Of a stretch of 64,000 nucleotides of DNA, positions 17,204 through 25,869 are shown piece after piece. Each line of letters opens with the position of its first letter. The first letter of the stretch is position 1. The notes beneath the pieces are model-generated. The model saw only the letters and a list, made by a program, of their open reading frames with translations. It had not been told where the DNA came from and made no database searches. The translations under genes were made by a program, and so were the position numbers. The stretch is from an uncultured Lachnospiraceae bacterium (GTDB taxonomy: Bacteria; Bacillota; Clostridia; Lachnospirales; Lachnospiraceae). Where the stretch lies: NCBI GenBank assembly GCA_951800685.1, contig CATOJY010000010.1, forward strand, positions 1 to 64,000. The letters are read 5' to 3'.

Positions 17204-17974
17204 ATGAAAAACACAGAACGCTGGAACTCCTTTTTTGCAGTTGAAAAAAACATTGCCTACAAATCACACATGCGCACAACAAAAGAACTCTCCAAACTCT
17301 ATTGGACGGCGGCGTCTGTAAAATGCGGCGCTTCTCTTTCCTTCGGCGCACTCATCAGAAAGCAGCTTAAATTCTTCGCCTGGAAGATCTGGTTTTTGCA
17401 AGGTATGGCGCTGGCCGTACTCTGCACGTTATTCCTCTATCTGTACAAAGAAAGCACCCTGAACCAATTTGCCGCCACTCTACCGAAATTTCTATGCTGC
17501 AGCAGCGGGATCATAGTGATGAGCGCCATTCCCTTATTGAGAAGATCCTTCCGCTGTCGGATGATGGAACTGGAACAGGCCACCCGTTTTTCTGTCTCTG
17601 GAAGTCTTGCAGCACAACTTCTCTTTATTGGAATTGGGGATCTGGGAATGCTGGCTGCACTGACTGTTATCGTATGGCAATATACTCTGACTGAATCAGT
17701 CATATTTATTTCTCTTGTGATCCCATTCCTAACCACCACCGTCACATGCCTGATGCTATGGATCCGCACATCACCATCTGCTTTCGAGCGGCGCGCCATT
17801 CTGCTCTGTATTGTGACTCCTCTGCTGATGAATAACCTTATTGACTGGTACATGGACTCATCCCTAAATGGCAAACTTTGGTGTTGGTATCTGTATGCGC
17901 TGCTCTGCCTTGGCGCTTTGTGTCATGAATACAGGAAACTGCGCATTGCCAACTATCGGGAATATACACTCTGA
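17204..17974 (+). CDS. membrane protein of unknown function, ECF-sigma linked
   Basis: 256 residues from the ATG at 17204, chosen for the GGAG 7 bases upstream; an in-frame GTG at 17186 is less likely. The first ~55 residues are soluble and charged. Five to six hydrophobic helices follow, starting near 66 ('IWFLQGMALAVLCTLFLYLY'), ending in a short basic tail. I do not recognise a family. It lies between an ECF sigma gene and an ABC ATPase, so it could be an anti-sigma partner using its cytosolic N-terminus, or a permease half of the ABC transporter. Confidence 0.65.
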   Translation: MKNTERWNSFFAVEKNIAYKSHMRTTKELSKLYWTAASVKCGASLSFGALIRKQLKFFAWKIWFLQGMALAVLCTLFLYLYKESTLNQFAATLPKFLCCSSGIIVMSAIPLLRRSFRCRMMELEQATRFSVSGSLAAQLLFIGIGDLGMLAALTVIVWQYTLTESVIFISLVIPFLTTTVTCLMLWIRTSPSAFERRAILLCIVTPLLMNNLIDWYMDSSLNGKLWCWYLYALLCLGALCHEYRKLRIANYREYTL

Positions 17975-18071
17975 AGCCGAATCCTCCGGAAATAGGCCGG
18001 ACAACCCATACCAGATAAGAAAAGCCCTATTTTAATAAAATAAAGAAACCCTATTCTACAAGGAGGCATCC

Positions 18072-18950
18072 ATGGAACTCACATTAGAACATGTATCAAA
18101 ACAATTTAAGGACAAAAAAAATGTCAGAAAAGCGGTAGATGATGTCAGTCTGCAGCTAAAGCCTGGCGTCTGGGGACTGCTAGGTGCTAATGGCTCTGGC
18201 AAGACTACCCTGATGCGCATGATCTGCGGTATCATGAAACCTACTGCAGGCCGGATCTGCTATGACGGCGTGGCGATCGATCTTTTGGGCGACACTTACC
18301 GTGATGTAATTGGATATCTGCCACAGGAATTCGGCTTTTATCCAGAATTCACTGTACAGCAGTACCTGGAATACATCTCTGCCCTGAAAGGATTGACTGA
18401 TCGGCAGGCACACCAGAAAATCGACGAACTGTTAACCCGCCTGTCTCTGGAAGAAGTACGCAAGAAAAAAATTACCAAGCTTTCCGGCGGCATGAAACGC
18501 CGGGTCGGCATCGGACAGGCGCTTCTAAATGATCCTGAATTCCTTGTGCTGGATGAGCCGACCAGCGGCTTAGACCCTGGTGAACGCATCCGTTTCCGCA
18601 ATCTGCTGTCAGAATTTGCCCATGACAGGATTGTCCTCATCTCTACCCATATTGTATCTGATATCGAATATATTGCTACCCAAAACGCCATTATGAAGAA
18701 CGGCGCTATTCTGCAGACCGGTTCTACCCAGGAACTAGTCTGCCAAATGAAAGGACGCGTCTTCGAAGCCGTCATTGATCCCCAGGCTCTGAGCCATCTG
18801 GAAAAAAAGGTGCGCGTAGTCAATGTACGCAACGAAGCTGACGGCAGCGTCTTGCTCCGTTATCTGGGAGGGCCTGACGATCTGCCACAGGCAAAACCCC
18901 AGGAACCAAGGCTGGAAGACCTGTATCTGGAGTTATTTCCTAAGGGATAA
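18072..18950 (+). CDS. ABC transporter ATP-binding protein, BcrA/CcmA-type
   Basis: 292 residues with GGAGG upstream of the ATG. Walker A is 'GANGSGKTT' (about 38-46), the Q-loop region reads 'IGYLPQEFGFYPEFT', the signature is 'LSGGMKRRVGIGQAL', Walker B is 'FLVLDEPTSGLDP', and the switch His is in 'VLISTHIVSDIE'. The ~80 residues after the ATPase core match the C-terminal tail of BcrA-type subunits that export peptides or antibiotics. The permease gene follows after 69 bases. 'GLDPGERIRFRNLL' is a typical wording in clostridial members of this group. Substrate unknown. Confidence 0.9.
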   Translation: MELTLEHVSKQFKDKKNVRKAVDDVSLQLKPGVWGLLGANGSGKTTLMRMICGIMKPTAGRICYDGVAIDLLGDTYRDVIGYLPQEFGFYPEFTVQQYLEYISALKGLTDRQAHQKIDELLTRLSLEEVRKKKITKLSGGMKRRVGIGQALLNDPEFLVLDEPTSGLDPGERIRFRNLLSEFAHDRIVLISTHIVSDIEYIATQNAIMKNGAILQTGSTQELVCQMKGRVFEAVIDPQALSHLEKKVRVVNVRNEADGSVLLRYLGGPDDLPQAKPQEPRLEDLYLELFPKG

Positions 18951-19019
18951 AGCCATACGAACAGACAATGTATCCCAATATTTGGTCATCATGAATTCAT
19001 ACAAGAAAGGATATCATCT

Positions 19020-20264
19020 ATGTGGAAATTATATAAGCAAGAAATGAAACGCATCCTAAGAACCAAAAGCACGCTCCTGCTTCTGGCAGCAGCACTGGCA
19101 CTTTCAGTTTTCATGTCCTGGGTACCGGTCACCTACGAGCGTTACACCTATGAAGATAACGGAAAAGAAATCACCTTAGAAGGCCCTGAAGCTCTGGCCC
19201 TCAGAAAACAGATGGAAGCCCCTTCTGCTGGAGAAGTGACTCCCGAAAAGCTGGCCAAAGGACTCTCTTACTACCACACAAATCTGGAAATCTACGATAG
19301 TTTCTACAACGAAGATTTCCCCTTAAACCTCAAAATACAGGAAATCTATCCCTGGTGGCTGCTGCTACAGAGACTTCGCGAAGCCAATGCCGATCCGGTC
19401 AGCGGAATGGCCCCGGAATACATGGAAATTTCTGATGAAGATGCCCTGGCCTTCTATGACCGCTGTCAAAGCCACATTGCCGATCTAATGGCGCTGGAGC
19501 AAAAAGACAATCCGGCCGCACAACAGATTGCGGTACAAATGTATGAAAAGGTCGAACCCCCTTTTTATTACTATCCTGGTTACGACACCAATATGATTGA
19601 ATACGAGGGAATCTATCTCTTCCTTCTCATGTTCCTGTGCATACTGATCACCGCACCTGTATTTTGCTGCGAATACCAGACAGGAGCAGACGATATTCTT
19701 CGCAGCACCAGACATGGCAGAAGAACACTTGCGCTGGTCAAGATCCTGGCTGCCTTAAGCATCGGGTCTGCTATGTTTCTCCCCTGCATGCTCCTTTTCC
19801 AGATCATTTCTAACAGCCTCTCCGGCTGGGAATGCCGGCAGACCTCCATGCAGATTTTGTTCTCGGTCGTCAGCTTACTGGATCTGAATATGGGACAACT
19901 ACAGAATCTTATTATGCTGGGCGGATTCCTAACACTGCTCGCCAGCATCTGCTTCGTCCTTTTTCTTTCCGCCTCATGCAAAAACACTACGATGGCCACC
20001 GGGCTGACCATTGCCTCCGCCCTCCTGCCAACCCTTTTCTATATGCTGATTGGCGGCAGCTTAGGCTCTTATCTGCGAGTACTGCTTCCCTCCGGCGGAC
20101 TGGGCGGCAGCAACGCCCTCCTATATGCTCTGGCGGATTTTGAGTTCCTGAAAGTCGGCCCATTCTCGGTATGGACTCCCTGGCTCCTACTCATCGTACC
20201 AGCGCTGGAGATTCCGCTCTTTCTCTACCTGACTGTGCGGACTTACTGCAGACGGTCTATGTAA
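19020..20264 (+). CDS. ABC-2-like transporter permease
   Basis: 414 residues, AAAGGA before the ATG. One membrane helix lies near 19-36, then an extracytoplasmic domain of about 160 residues (Tyr-rich, 'SYYHTNLEIYDSFYNEDFPLN'), then five or more helices from about 200 to the C-terminus ('YLFLLMFLCILITAPVF', 'TLLASICFVLFLSASCKNT', 'LLLIVPALEIPLFLYL'). This is the plan of ABC-2/BcrB-like permeases. It follows the ATPase by 69 bases. It ends 18 bases from the convergent metallo-hydrolase gene with no terminator between. Confidence 0.8.
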   Translation: MWKLYKQEMKRILRTKSTLLLLAAALALSVFMSWVPVTYERYTYEDNGKEITLEGPEALALRKQMEAPSAGEVTPEKLAKGLSYYHTNLEIYDSFYNEDFPLNLKIQEIYPWWLLLQRLREANADPVSGMAPEYMEISDEDALAFYDRCQSHIADLMALEQKDNPAAQQIAVQMYEKVEPPFYYYPGYDTNMIEYEGIYLFLLMFLCILITAPVFCCEYQTGADDILRSTRHGRRTLALVKILAALSIGSAMFLPCMLLFQIISNSLSGWECRQTSMQILFSVVSLLDLNMGQLQNLIMLGGFLTLLASICFVLFLSASCKNTTMATGLTIASALLPTLFYMLIGGSLGSYLRVLLPSGGLGGSNALLYALADFEFLKVGPFSVWTPWLLLIVPALEIPLFLYLTVRTYCRRSM

Positions 20265-20282
20265 ACAGTATGCTTTTCTACG

Positions 20283-21488
20283 CTATGGATTGCATTTCTT
20301 ACAGGGATCACTGTAGCCTGCTGCCACAGCTTCCTCCCTGGTACCAAATACCGCCTGGTTCTTCTCTAGGGGAAGGTAGCCGCAACTCGTCTTATGAAGC
20401 TTGCCGTTATTCTTATTTCCAATATAACTGCCCGCAGACGGCGCTTCTTCTGCAGGAACCGGAACACTGCTTCCACTCTCCTGCTGTATTGTCCCTGTTG
20501 TCTCACTGCCTGTCCCTGCCGGGGCGGCAACGCTGCTCCCGGCGCCGCTTTCTGCAGACACCTTAGAACCGCCTGTGGGTTCTCCTGCCTTCCAGCTATC
20601 TGACGGCGCACTGTTCCATGTGATCTTACTGCCATCAGAAACCGCCACGATCGTACCCTGCTCATCACTGCGGAATACCTCTACCCCCATGGCCCGCAAA
20701 CTATTGAGCGTCTCTGCATGGGGATGACCATAACTATTATCCTCCCCACAACTGATCACTGCATAAGACGGATCAACTGTATCCAGGAATTTCTTAGAGG
20801 AAGAAGAGCGGCTGCCATGATGTCCCACTTTCAACACATCTGCCTGCACATCCGCTCCGCTTTTCAGAAGTGCAGACTCTGCCTCCTCTTCCGCGTCTCC
20901 CATAAAGAGAAAGGTATTGTCGCCATGCACCACTTTTAGCACGATTGAATTGTTGTTGGCATCCTCATACTTTTTCCCTGGAGATAGAACCGTGCATTTG
21001 GCACTGCCCAACGAAAAGCTGTCTCCCGGCTCCGGCACTGTATTCCGGTATCCCTTCTGCTTCATTGTATCTACAACATCCCGGTAAGTAGCCGTATCCT
21101 TGGACTGGTCAGGCATCATGACAGTCCCGCATTCGAACTTATAGAGAATTACATCCAGGCCGCCAATATGATCTGCATCGGGATGGGTACCTACTGCATA
21201 TTTCAGCTTTTTAACGCCCTGTTTCGTCAGATAATTCTGGATCTTCGTACCCTGGCTGTTATCCCCGGCGTCGATTAACATATACTCCCTATCACACGCC
21301 GCCAGAATACAATCTCCCTGTCCCACATCCAGATAATGGACTGTCAGCTCAGATGTCTCCGTCTTTTTCTTCTGGTTCGAAGCCTGCACATAAGTCTCGC
21401 CAAAAACATTCCCCAGAAGAGGAACGCTGACCATAACCATCAGCAAAAGCGCCGACAGCCGGGCTAAGAGTTTCTTTCCCACCTTCAT
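20283..21488 (-). CDS. secreted ComEC/Rec2-like metallo-beta-lactamase-fold hydrolase
   Basis: 401 residues from the ATG at 21488, with GGGAGG upstream. A signal peptide or anchor covers about 5-32. The domain opens with 'VHYLDVGQGDCILAA' and carries metal ligands 'HPDADH' and 'GHHGS', plus 'LFMGDAEEEAE', the pattern of the beta-lactamase domain of ComEC and stand-alone relatives. A Ser/Gly/Pro-rich linker of about 60 residues follows. The C-terminal ~47 residues ('YIGNKNNGKLHKTSCGYLP...GYSDPCKKCNP') form a small Cys-rich module like the Ada metal-binding domain found on secreted nucleases. The role is inferred as a cell-surface phosphodiesterase or nuclease; it lacks the ComEC channel. Confidence 0.85.
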   Translation of the reverse strand: MKVGKKLLARLSALLLMVMVSVPLLGNVFGETYVQASNQKKKTETSELTVHYLDVGQGDCILAACDREYMLIDAGDNSQGTKIQNYLTKQGVKKLKYAVGTHPDADHIGGLDVILYKFECGTVMMPDQSKDTATYRDVVDTMKQKGYRNTVPEPGDSFSLGSAKCTVLSPGKKYEDANNNSIVLKVVHGDNTFLFMGDAEEEAESALLKSGADVQADVLKVGHHGSRSSSSKKFLDTVDPSYAVISCGEDNSYGHPHAETLNSLRAMGVEVFRSDEQGTIVAVSDGSKITWNSAPSDSWKAGEPTGGSKVSAESGAGSSVAAPAGTGSETTGTIQQESGSSVPVPAEEAPSAGSYIGNKNNGKLHKTSCGYLPLEKNQAVFGTREEAVAAGYSDPCKKCNP

Positions 21489-21635
21489 AGTGAAACCTCC
21501 CTGCTTTTCCATATTTATATTTGATCGGGATAATTTTAGAAATGGATATTTCATATTTTACACAGTTATAGGATAAATAGCAAGCTGCATTACTCTCTGG
21601 ACAGCCTTCGTTGTTCCCCTGGGCCATTGGCAAGA

Positions 21636-21689
21636 TAACAAAAGACAGGATACTATTTAGGCCTTTCCTGCCTCATAGTGTCCTGTCTT
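21636..21689 (-). terminator. terminator after the ABC exporter pair
   Basis: AAGACAGGA-ACTAT (from 21642) pairs with ATAGT-TCCTGTCTT (to 21689), about 14 pairs with one mismatch. On the minus strand it is followed by TTGTTATC. Confidence 0.7.
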
Positions 21690-21717
21690 ACTTCTCTTAT
21701 AATATATCCCTGTCAGC

Positions 21718-23619
21718 TTACGTTGCAATCGCATTCCCCGTATACAACTGATAATATTTCCCCTGCTCTTCAATCAGCTGATCGTGGGTTCCCCGCTCAA
21801 TAATCCTGCCCTGCTCTAAGACCATAATACAGTCAGAATTCCTGACCGTGGAAAGCCTGTGGGCAATCACGAATGTGGTCCTGCCCTTCATCAGCTTATC
21901 CATACCATCCTGCACAATACGCTCTGTTCTGGTATCGATGGAGCTGGTCGCCTCATCTAAGATTAAAACTGGCGGGTCTGCAATCGCTGCACGGGCGATT
22001 GCCAGAAGCTGCCGCTGTCCCTGACTTAAATTCGCGCCGTCACCGGTCAGCACCGTATCATAGCCCATAGGCAGATGCCGGATGAAGCCATCCGCATTGG
22101 CCAGCTTCGCCGCCGCTATGACTTCTTCGTCTGTGGCATCCAATTTTCCGTAACGTATGTTATCCGTAACAGTTCCTGTAAAAAGATGGGTATCCTGCAG
22201 CACGATCCCAAGTGACCGCCGCAGATCCGCTTTCTTGATCTTATTGACATTGATGCCATCATACCGGATCTTACCGTCCTGGATATCATAAAAACGGTTG
22301 ATCAGGTTGGTGATCGTCGTCTTGCCTGCACCAGTGGAACCGACAAACGCAATCTTCTGTCCAGGTGTGGCAAATAGCTGCACATCATGCAGTACCATTT
22401 TCTCATCCTGATATCCGAAATCAACCCCGTCGAACACCACATCCCCTTTCAGCTCCACATAATCCACGGAATGATCCGCCTGATGTTCATGCCGCCATGC
22501 CCACCGGCCAGTACGCTCCTTACTCTCCACCAGTCTGCCACTCTCTTCTCTGACATTGACTAACGTCACATAGCCATTGTCCGTCTCCGCCTCTTCATCC
22601 ATCATCTTGAAAATACGCTCCGCACCCGCCATTGCCATAACAATAGAATTCAGCTGCTGGCTGACTTGATTGATCGGCCCGTTAAAACTCTTGTTAAAGG
22701 TTAGAAAGCTGGCCAGTTCTCCCAGTGTCAACCCTGAGATGCCAGAAAGAGCCAACGCGCCGCCCACGATGGCGCAAATCACATAACTCACATTGCCAAG
22801 CTGCATGTTCACCGGTCCTACAATATTGACCAGGTAATTCGCCCTGTCTGCGCTGTGATAGAGGCTGTCATTCAACTCTTGAAACTTCTCAATATTCTCT
22901 TCCTCATGGCAGAAGACTTTCACCACCTTCTGTCCTTCCATCATTTCCTCGATAAACCCGTTTACCTTACCGATATCTTTCTGCTGCTGCAGGAAATATC
23001 TGCCGCTTAACCCTGCTGTCTTAGCCGTCACTACCAGCATAACAGCTACCATAATCAGTGTCACCACAGTCAAAGGTATGCTTAAGATAACCATACTGAT
23101 CAATACGCTGACGATCGTGATCGCACTGTTAAATACCTGCGGCATACTCTGGCTGATCATCTGTCTGATCGTATCCGTATCGTTGGTGTAAGTGGACATG
23201 ATATCCCCATGGGAATGGGTATCAAAATATTTGATCGGCAATGTCTCCATATGGGAAAACATGTCGTCGCGCAGATTCCTCAAAACCCCCTGCGTCACAT
23301 TGATCATCACACGATTGTACACATAGGTCGCCGCCACGCCGATCAGATAAAACCCTGCCACCCGCACAATGGCCATAGCAAGCGGATGGAAATCCGGCCT
23401 CTGTGCTGTCAGCATCGGCTGGATGTGATCGTCAATCAGACTCTGGATAAACATGGTTCCTTGTACATTCGCCAATACACTGACCAAAATCAGGATTGCA
23501 ACCAACACCAGGTGTGGGCCATAGCTTTTTGCTACATATCTCATCAAACGTTTGAAAACTTTCCCTGGATTTTCTATTTTTTTACCTTTTGGCATTCCGC
23601 CTCTCATTGGTCCCGGCAT
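21718..23619 (-). CDS. ABC exporter half-transporter, catalytically complete subunit
   Basis: 633 residues: six membrane helices in the first ~330, then the nucleotide-binding domain. Walker A is 'GSTGAGKTT', the signature 'LSQGQRQ', Walker B 'VLILDEATSSID' with the catalytic Glu, and the switch His is in 'VIAHRLSTV'. A charged linker of about 45 residues ('ESGRLVESKERTGRWAWRHEHQADHSVD') separates the domains and is longer than usual. The partner gene lies 150 bases upstream and has a degenerate site, so the two should form a heterodimeric exporter of the BmrCD/TM287-288 kind. Cargo unknown: drugs, lipids or peptides. Confidence 0.9.
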   Translation of the reverse strand: MPGPMRGGMPKGKKIENPGKVFKRLMRYVAKSYGPHLVLVAILILVSVLANVQGTMFIQSLIDDHIQPMLTAQRPDFHPLAMAIVRVAGFYLIGVAATYVYNRVMINVTQGVLRNLRDDMFSHMETLPIKYFDTHSHGDIMSTYTNDTDTIRQMISQSMPQVFNSAITIVSVLISMVILSIPLTVVTLIMVAVMLVVTAKTAGLSGRYFLQQQKDIGKVNGFIEEMMEGQKVVKVFCHEEENIEKFQELNDSLYHSADRANYLVNIVGPVNMQLGNVSYVICAIVGGALALSGISGLTLGELASFLTFNKSFNGPINQVSQQLNSIVMAMAGAERIFKMMDEEAETDNGYVTLVNVREESGRLVESKERTGRWAWRHEHQADHSVDYVELKGDVVFDGVDFGYQDEKMVLHDVQLFATPGQKIAFVGSTGAGKTTITNLINRFYDIQDGKIRYDGINVNKIKKADLRRSLGIVLQDTHLFTGTVTDNIRYGKLDATDEEVIAAAKLANADGFIRHLPMGYDTVLTGDGANLSQGQRQLLAIARAAIADPPVLILDEATSSIDTRTERIVQDGMDKLMKGRTTFVIAHRLSTVRNSDCIMVLEQGRIIERGTHDQLIEEQGKYYQLYTGNAIAT

Positions 23620-23769
23620 TCGATCCCTCTTTTCTGCGCTGTCCTTACTATTCCGCAGCGCTTCTTTATTCTTCTACCTTTCATGATCCAGCTTACGCAG
23701 TATCTCTCATGCAATCCATGCAATCACCACTCAGCTGCTCCATAAATACTCAATTTCCTGCAAAGAATG

Positions 23770-25512
23770 TTATTTCTTCTCATCAAAATCCCCGCTGCCG
23801 CCAGTCTGTGACTCATATACTTCCCGGTAGATCTCATTGTCACAAAGCAGTTGTTCGTGCGTTCCATACCCATCGATCCGCCCGTCTTCCATAACAATAA
23901 TATGATCCGCATGCTGGATGCTGGATACCCGCTGGGCAATAATCAGTTTCGTCGTCTCTGGGATCTCCTCCGCAAAGGCTTTGCGTATCTTCGCATCTGT
24001 AGCCGTATCCACAGCGCTGGTGCTGTCATCTAAGATCAGCACTTTCGGTTTCCTGAGCAGTGCCCTGGCGATACACAGCCGCTGTTTCTGCCCGCCGGAC
24101 ACATTGGAACCGCCCTGCTCTATGTAAGTATGATAGCCTTCCGGCATCTTCTCCACGAATTCATCTGCACAGGCCAGCCTGCACGCCCGTCTGCACTCTT
24201 CTTCGCTGGCATCTGCATCTCCCCAGCGCAGATTCTCCAGAATTGTACCCGAAAAAAGCACATTTTTCTGTAACACAACGGAAACCTGTTTTCTCAGGCT
24301 ATCCATATCATATTCCCGTACATCATGTCCTCCCACAAGAACCGCTCCTGAAGATACGTCATACAACCGGCTGATCAGATTAACCAGACTGGTCTTTGAA
24401 CTGCCTGTTCCTCCGAGAATGCCGACCGTCTCTCCTGCCTTAATCTTCAAGTTGATATCATGCAGGATTGCTTTCGTACCGTCCTTGTAATAGGAGAAAT
24501 TAACATCCCGAAACTCGATCGCACCGTCTGGCACCTCATAAATCGGATCCGCCGGATTCGCCAAATCGCTCTTTTCCTCAAGCACCTCACAGATTCTTCT
24601 TGCACTGGCGATACTCATACTCATCATGACGAAGATCATCGCCACCATCATCAGGCTCATCAGAATATTCATGCAGTATGCCATCAGACTCATCAGCTCC
24701 CCTGTCGTCAGTTCGCCGTACACGATCATCTTCGCCCCTATCCAGCTGATCAGGAGGATGCAGGCATATACCGTAAACTGCATGACCGGCATGTTTAAAA
24801 CCACATTCTTCTCGGCTTTCTGGAAAATATCGTAAATTGCCTGACTGGCCTTCTTTAGTTTGGATGTCTCATAATCCTCCCTCACATAAGCCTTCACCAC
24901 TCGGATCGCACTGACATTCTCCTGCACAGAAGCATTGAGTTCATCGTATTTCGGGAATGCCATCTGGAAATATTTCATTGCCCTCCTGATAATTATGAAC
25001 AGCACAAACGCCAGGAGGATGAGCGCCACCAGATAGATGGTGGCAAGTCTTGCATTGATCAGGTACGCCATCGTCATAGCACAGATCATACTGATGGGTG
25101 CACGGAAGCAAATACGCAGCAGCATCTGGTATGCCATCTGCAGGTTCGTCACATCCGTGGTCAACCTAGTCACAAGCCCTGCCGTGCTGAACTTATCCAG
25201 GTTGGAAAAAGAGAATGTCTGAATATTGCCAAACATCGCCTGCCGCAGGTTACGCGCAAAGCCAGTCGACGCCCGTGCACCGAATTTGCCACCCATAATC
25301 CCGCAGAACAGACCGCACAGGGCCGCTCCTACCATAAAAATCCCCACATAATAAATATGACGCATATTTCCGGCCTCTACACCGTCATCTATGATGGAAG
25401 CCATCATAAGAGGGATCAACATCTCAAAGATCACCTCCAGAATCATAAAAATCGGTGTCAATACAGATGCTTTCTTAAATTCCTTAATCTGCGCCGCCAG
25501 TGTTTTTATCAT
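23770..25512 (-). CDS. ABC exporter half-transporter, degenerate-site subunit
   Basis: 580 residues with six membrane helices then an NBD. Walker A reads 'GGTGSSKTS' (Ser where Gly is normal), the signature is 'VSGGQKQR', and Walker B is 'VLILDDSTSAVD' with Asp in place of the catalytic Glu; the switch region reads 'IIAQRVSSIQ' with Gln instead of His. Loss of Glu and His in one subunit is the hallmark of the TM287/BmrC side of heterodimeric exporters. First gene of the pair, with a TTGACA promoter upstream. Confidence 0.9.
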   Translation of the reverse strand: MIKTLAAQIKEFKKASVLTPIFMILEVIFEMLIPLMMASIIDDGVEAGNMRHIYYVGIFMVGAALCGLFCGIMGGKFGARASTGFARNLRQAMFGNIQTFSFSNLDKFSTAGLVTRLTTDVTNLQMAYQMLLRICFRAPISMICAMTMAYLINARLATIYLVALILLAFVLFIIIRRAMKYFQMAFPKYDELNASVQENVSAIRVVKAYVREDYETSKLKKASQAIYDIFQKAEKNVVLNMPVMQFTVYACILLISWIGAKMIVYGELTTGELMSLMAYCMNILMSLMMVAMIFVMMSMSIASARRICEVLEEKSDLANPADPIYEVPDGAIEFRDVNFSYYKDGTKAILHDINLKIKAGETVGILGGTGSSKTSLVNLISRLYDVSSGAVLVGGHDVREYDMDSLRKQVSVVLQKNVLFSGTILENLRWGDADASEEECRRACRLACADEFVEKMPEGYHTYIEQGGSNVSGGQKQRLCIARALLRKPKVLILDDSTSAVDTATDAKIRKAFAEEIPETTKLIIAQRVSSIQHADHIIVMEDGRIDGYGTHEQLLCDNEIYREVYESQTGGSGDFDEKK

Positions 25513-25609
25513 AATATAGTACCTACTCCTTTCCTAATAGCATTCATCCTTCCCGTTACATCCTTTGCAAAAAAAGACGAAACCGAAGGCTGGAAATTCT
25601 TTCTTACCT

Positions 25610-25638
25610 ATTATTCAATAAATAAAAATAATTGTCAA
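25610..25638 (-). promoter_or_regulatory. promoter of the ABC exporter operon
   Basis: On the minus strand a perfect TTGACA (25638-25633) and AATAAT (25615-25610) are 17 bases apart. It lies about 98 bases before the start codon. Confidence 0.65.
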
Positions 25639-25753
25639 AGCACTTCACAGAATTTTCACACTCCTTTACAGGAATTTAAGACCTTCCCTTTTCCCTCCTT
25701 ACTTTCAAATTGTATGTCTAAAACGTCCAGTCCGCTTTTCATGAAAATAAGAA

Positions 25754-25782
25754 TTGCATTTCTGTCCTCGCAGTGCTAATAT
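25754..25782 (+). promoter_or_regulatory. promoter of the BMP importer operon
   Basis: TTGCAT (25754-25759) and TAATAT (25777-25782) are 17 bases apart, giving an 80-base leader before the lipoprotein gene. Confidence 0.6.
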
Positions 25783-25799
25783 AGAAAAATGTTAGTGAC

Positions 25800-25843
25800 A
25801 TGTCCTTCTTTAAGCCATGAATCTCTAGGAATAGGAAGGACAT
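25800..25843 (+). repeat. inverted repeat in the BMP operon leader
   Basis: ATGTCCTTC (25800-25808) and GAAGGACAT (25835-25843) are exact complements 26 bases apart inside the predicted 5' leader. The stem could protect the mRNA or hold a regulatory loop. I do not recognise a riboswitch class. Confidence 0.45.
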
Positions 25844-25869
25844 ACTTACCACAGAGAGGAGATTTTACT

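Noticed and set aside
25783..25869. Purine riboswitch in the BMP operon leader
   Set aside because: Only a simple 9-bp hairpin is present; the purine aptamer core and its junction are not recognisable.
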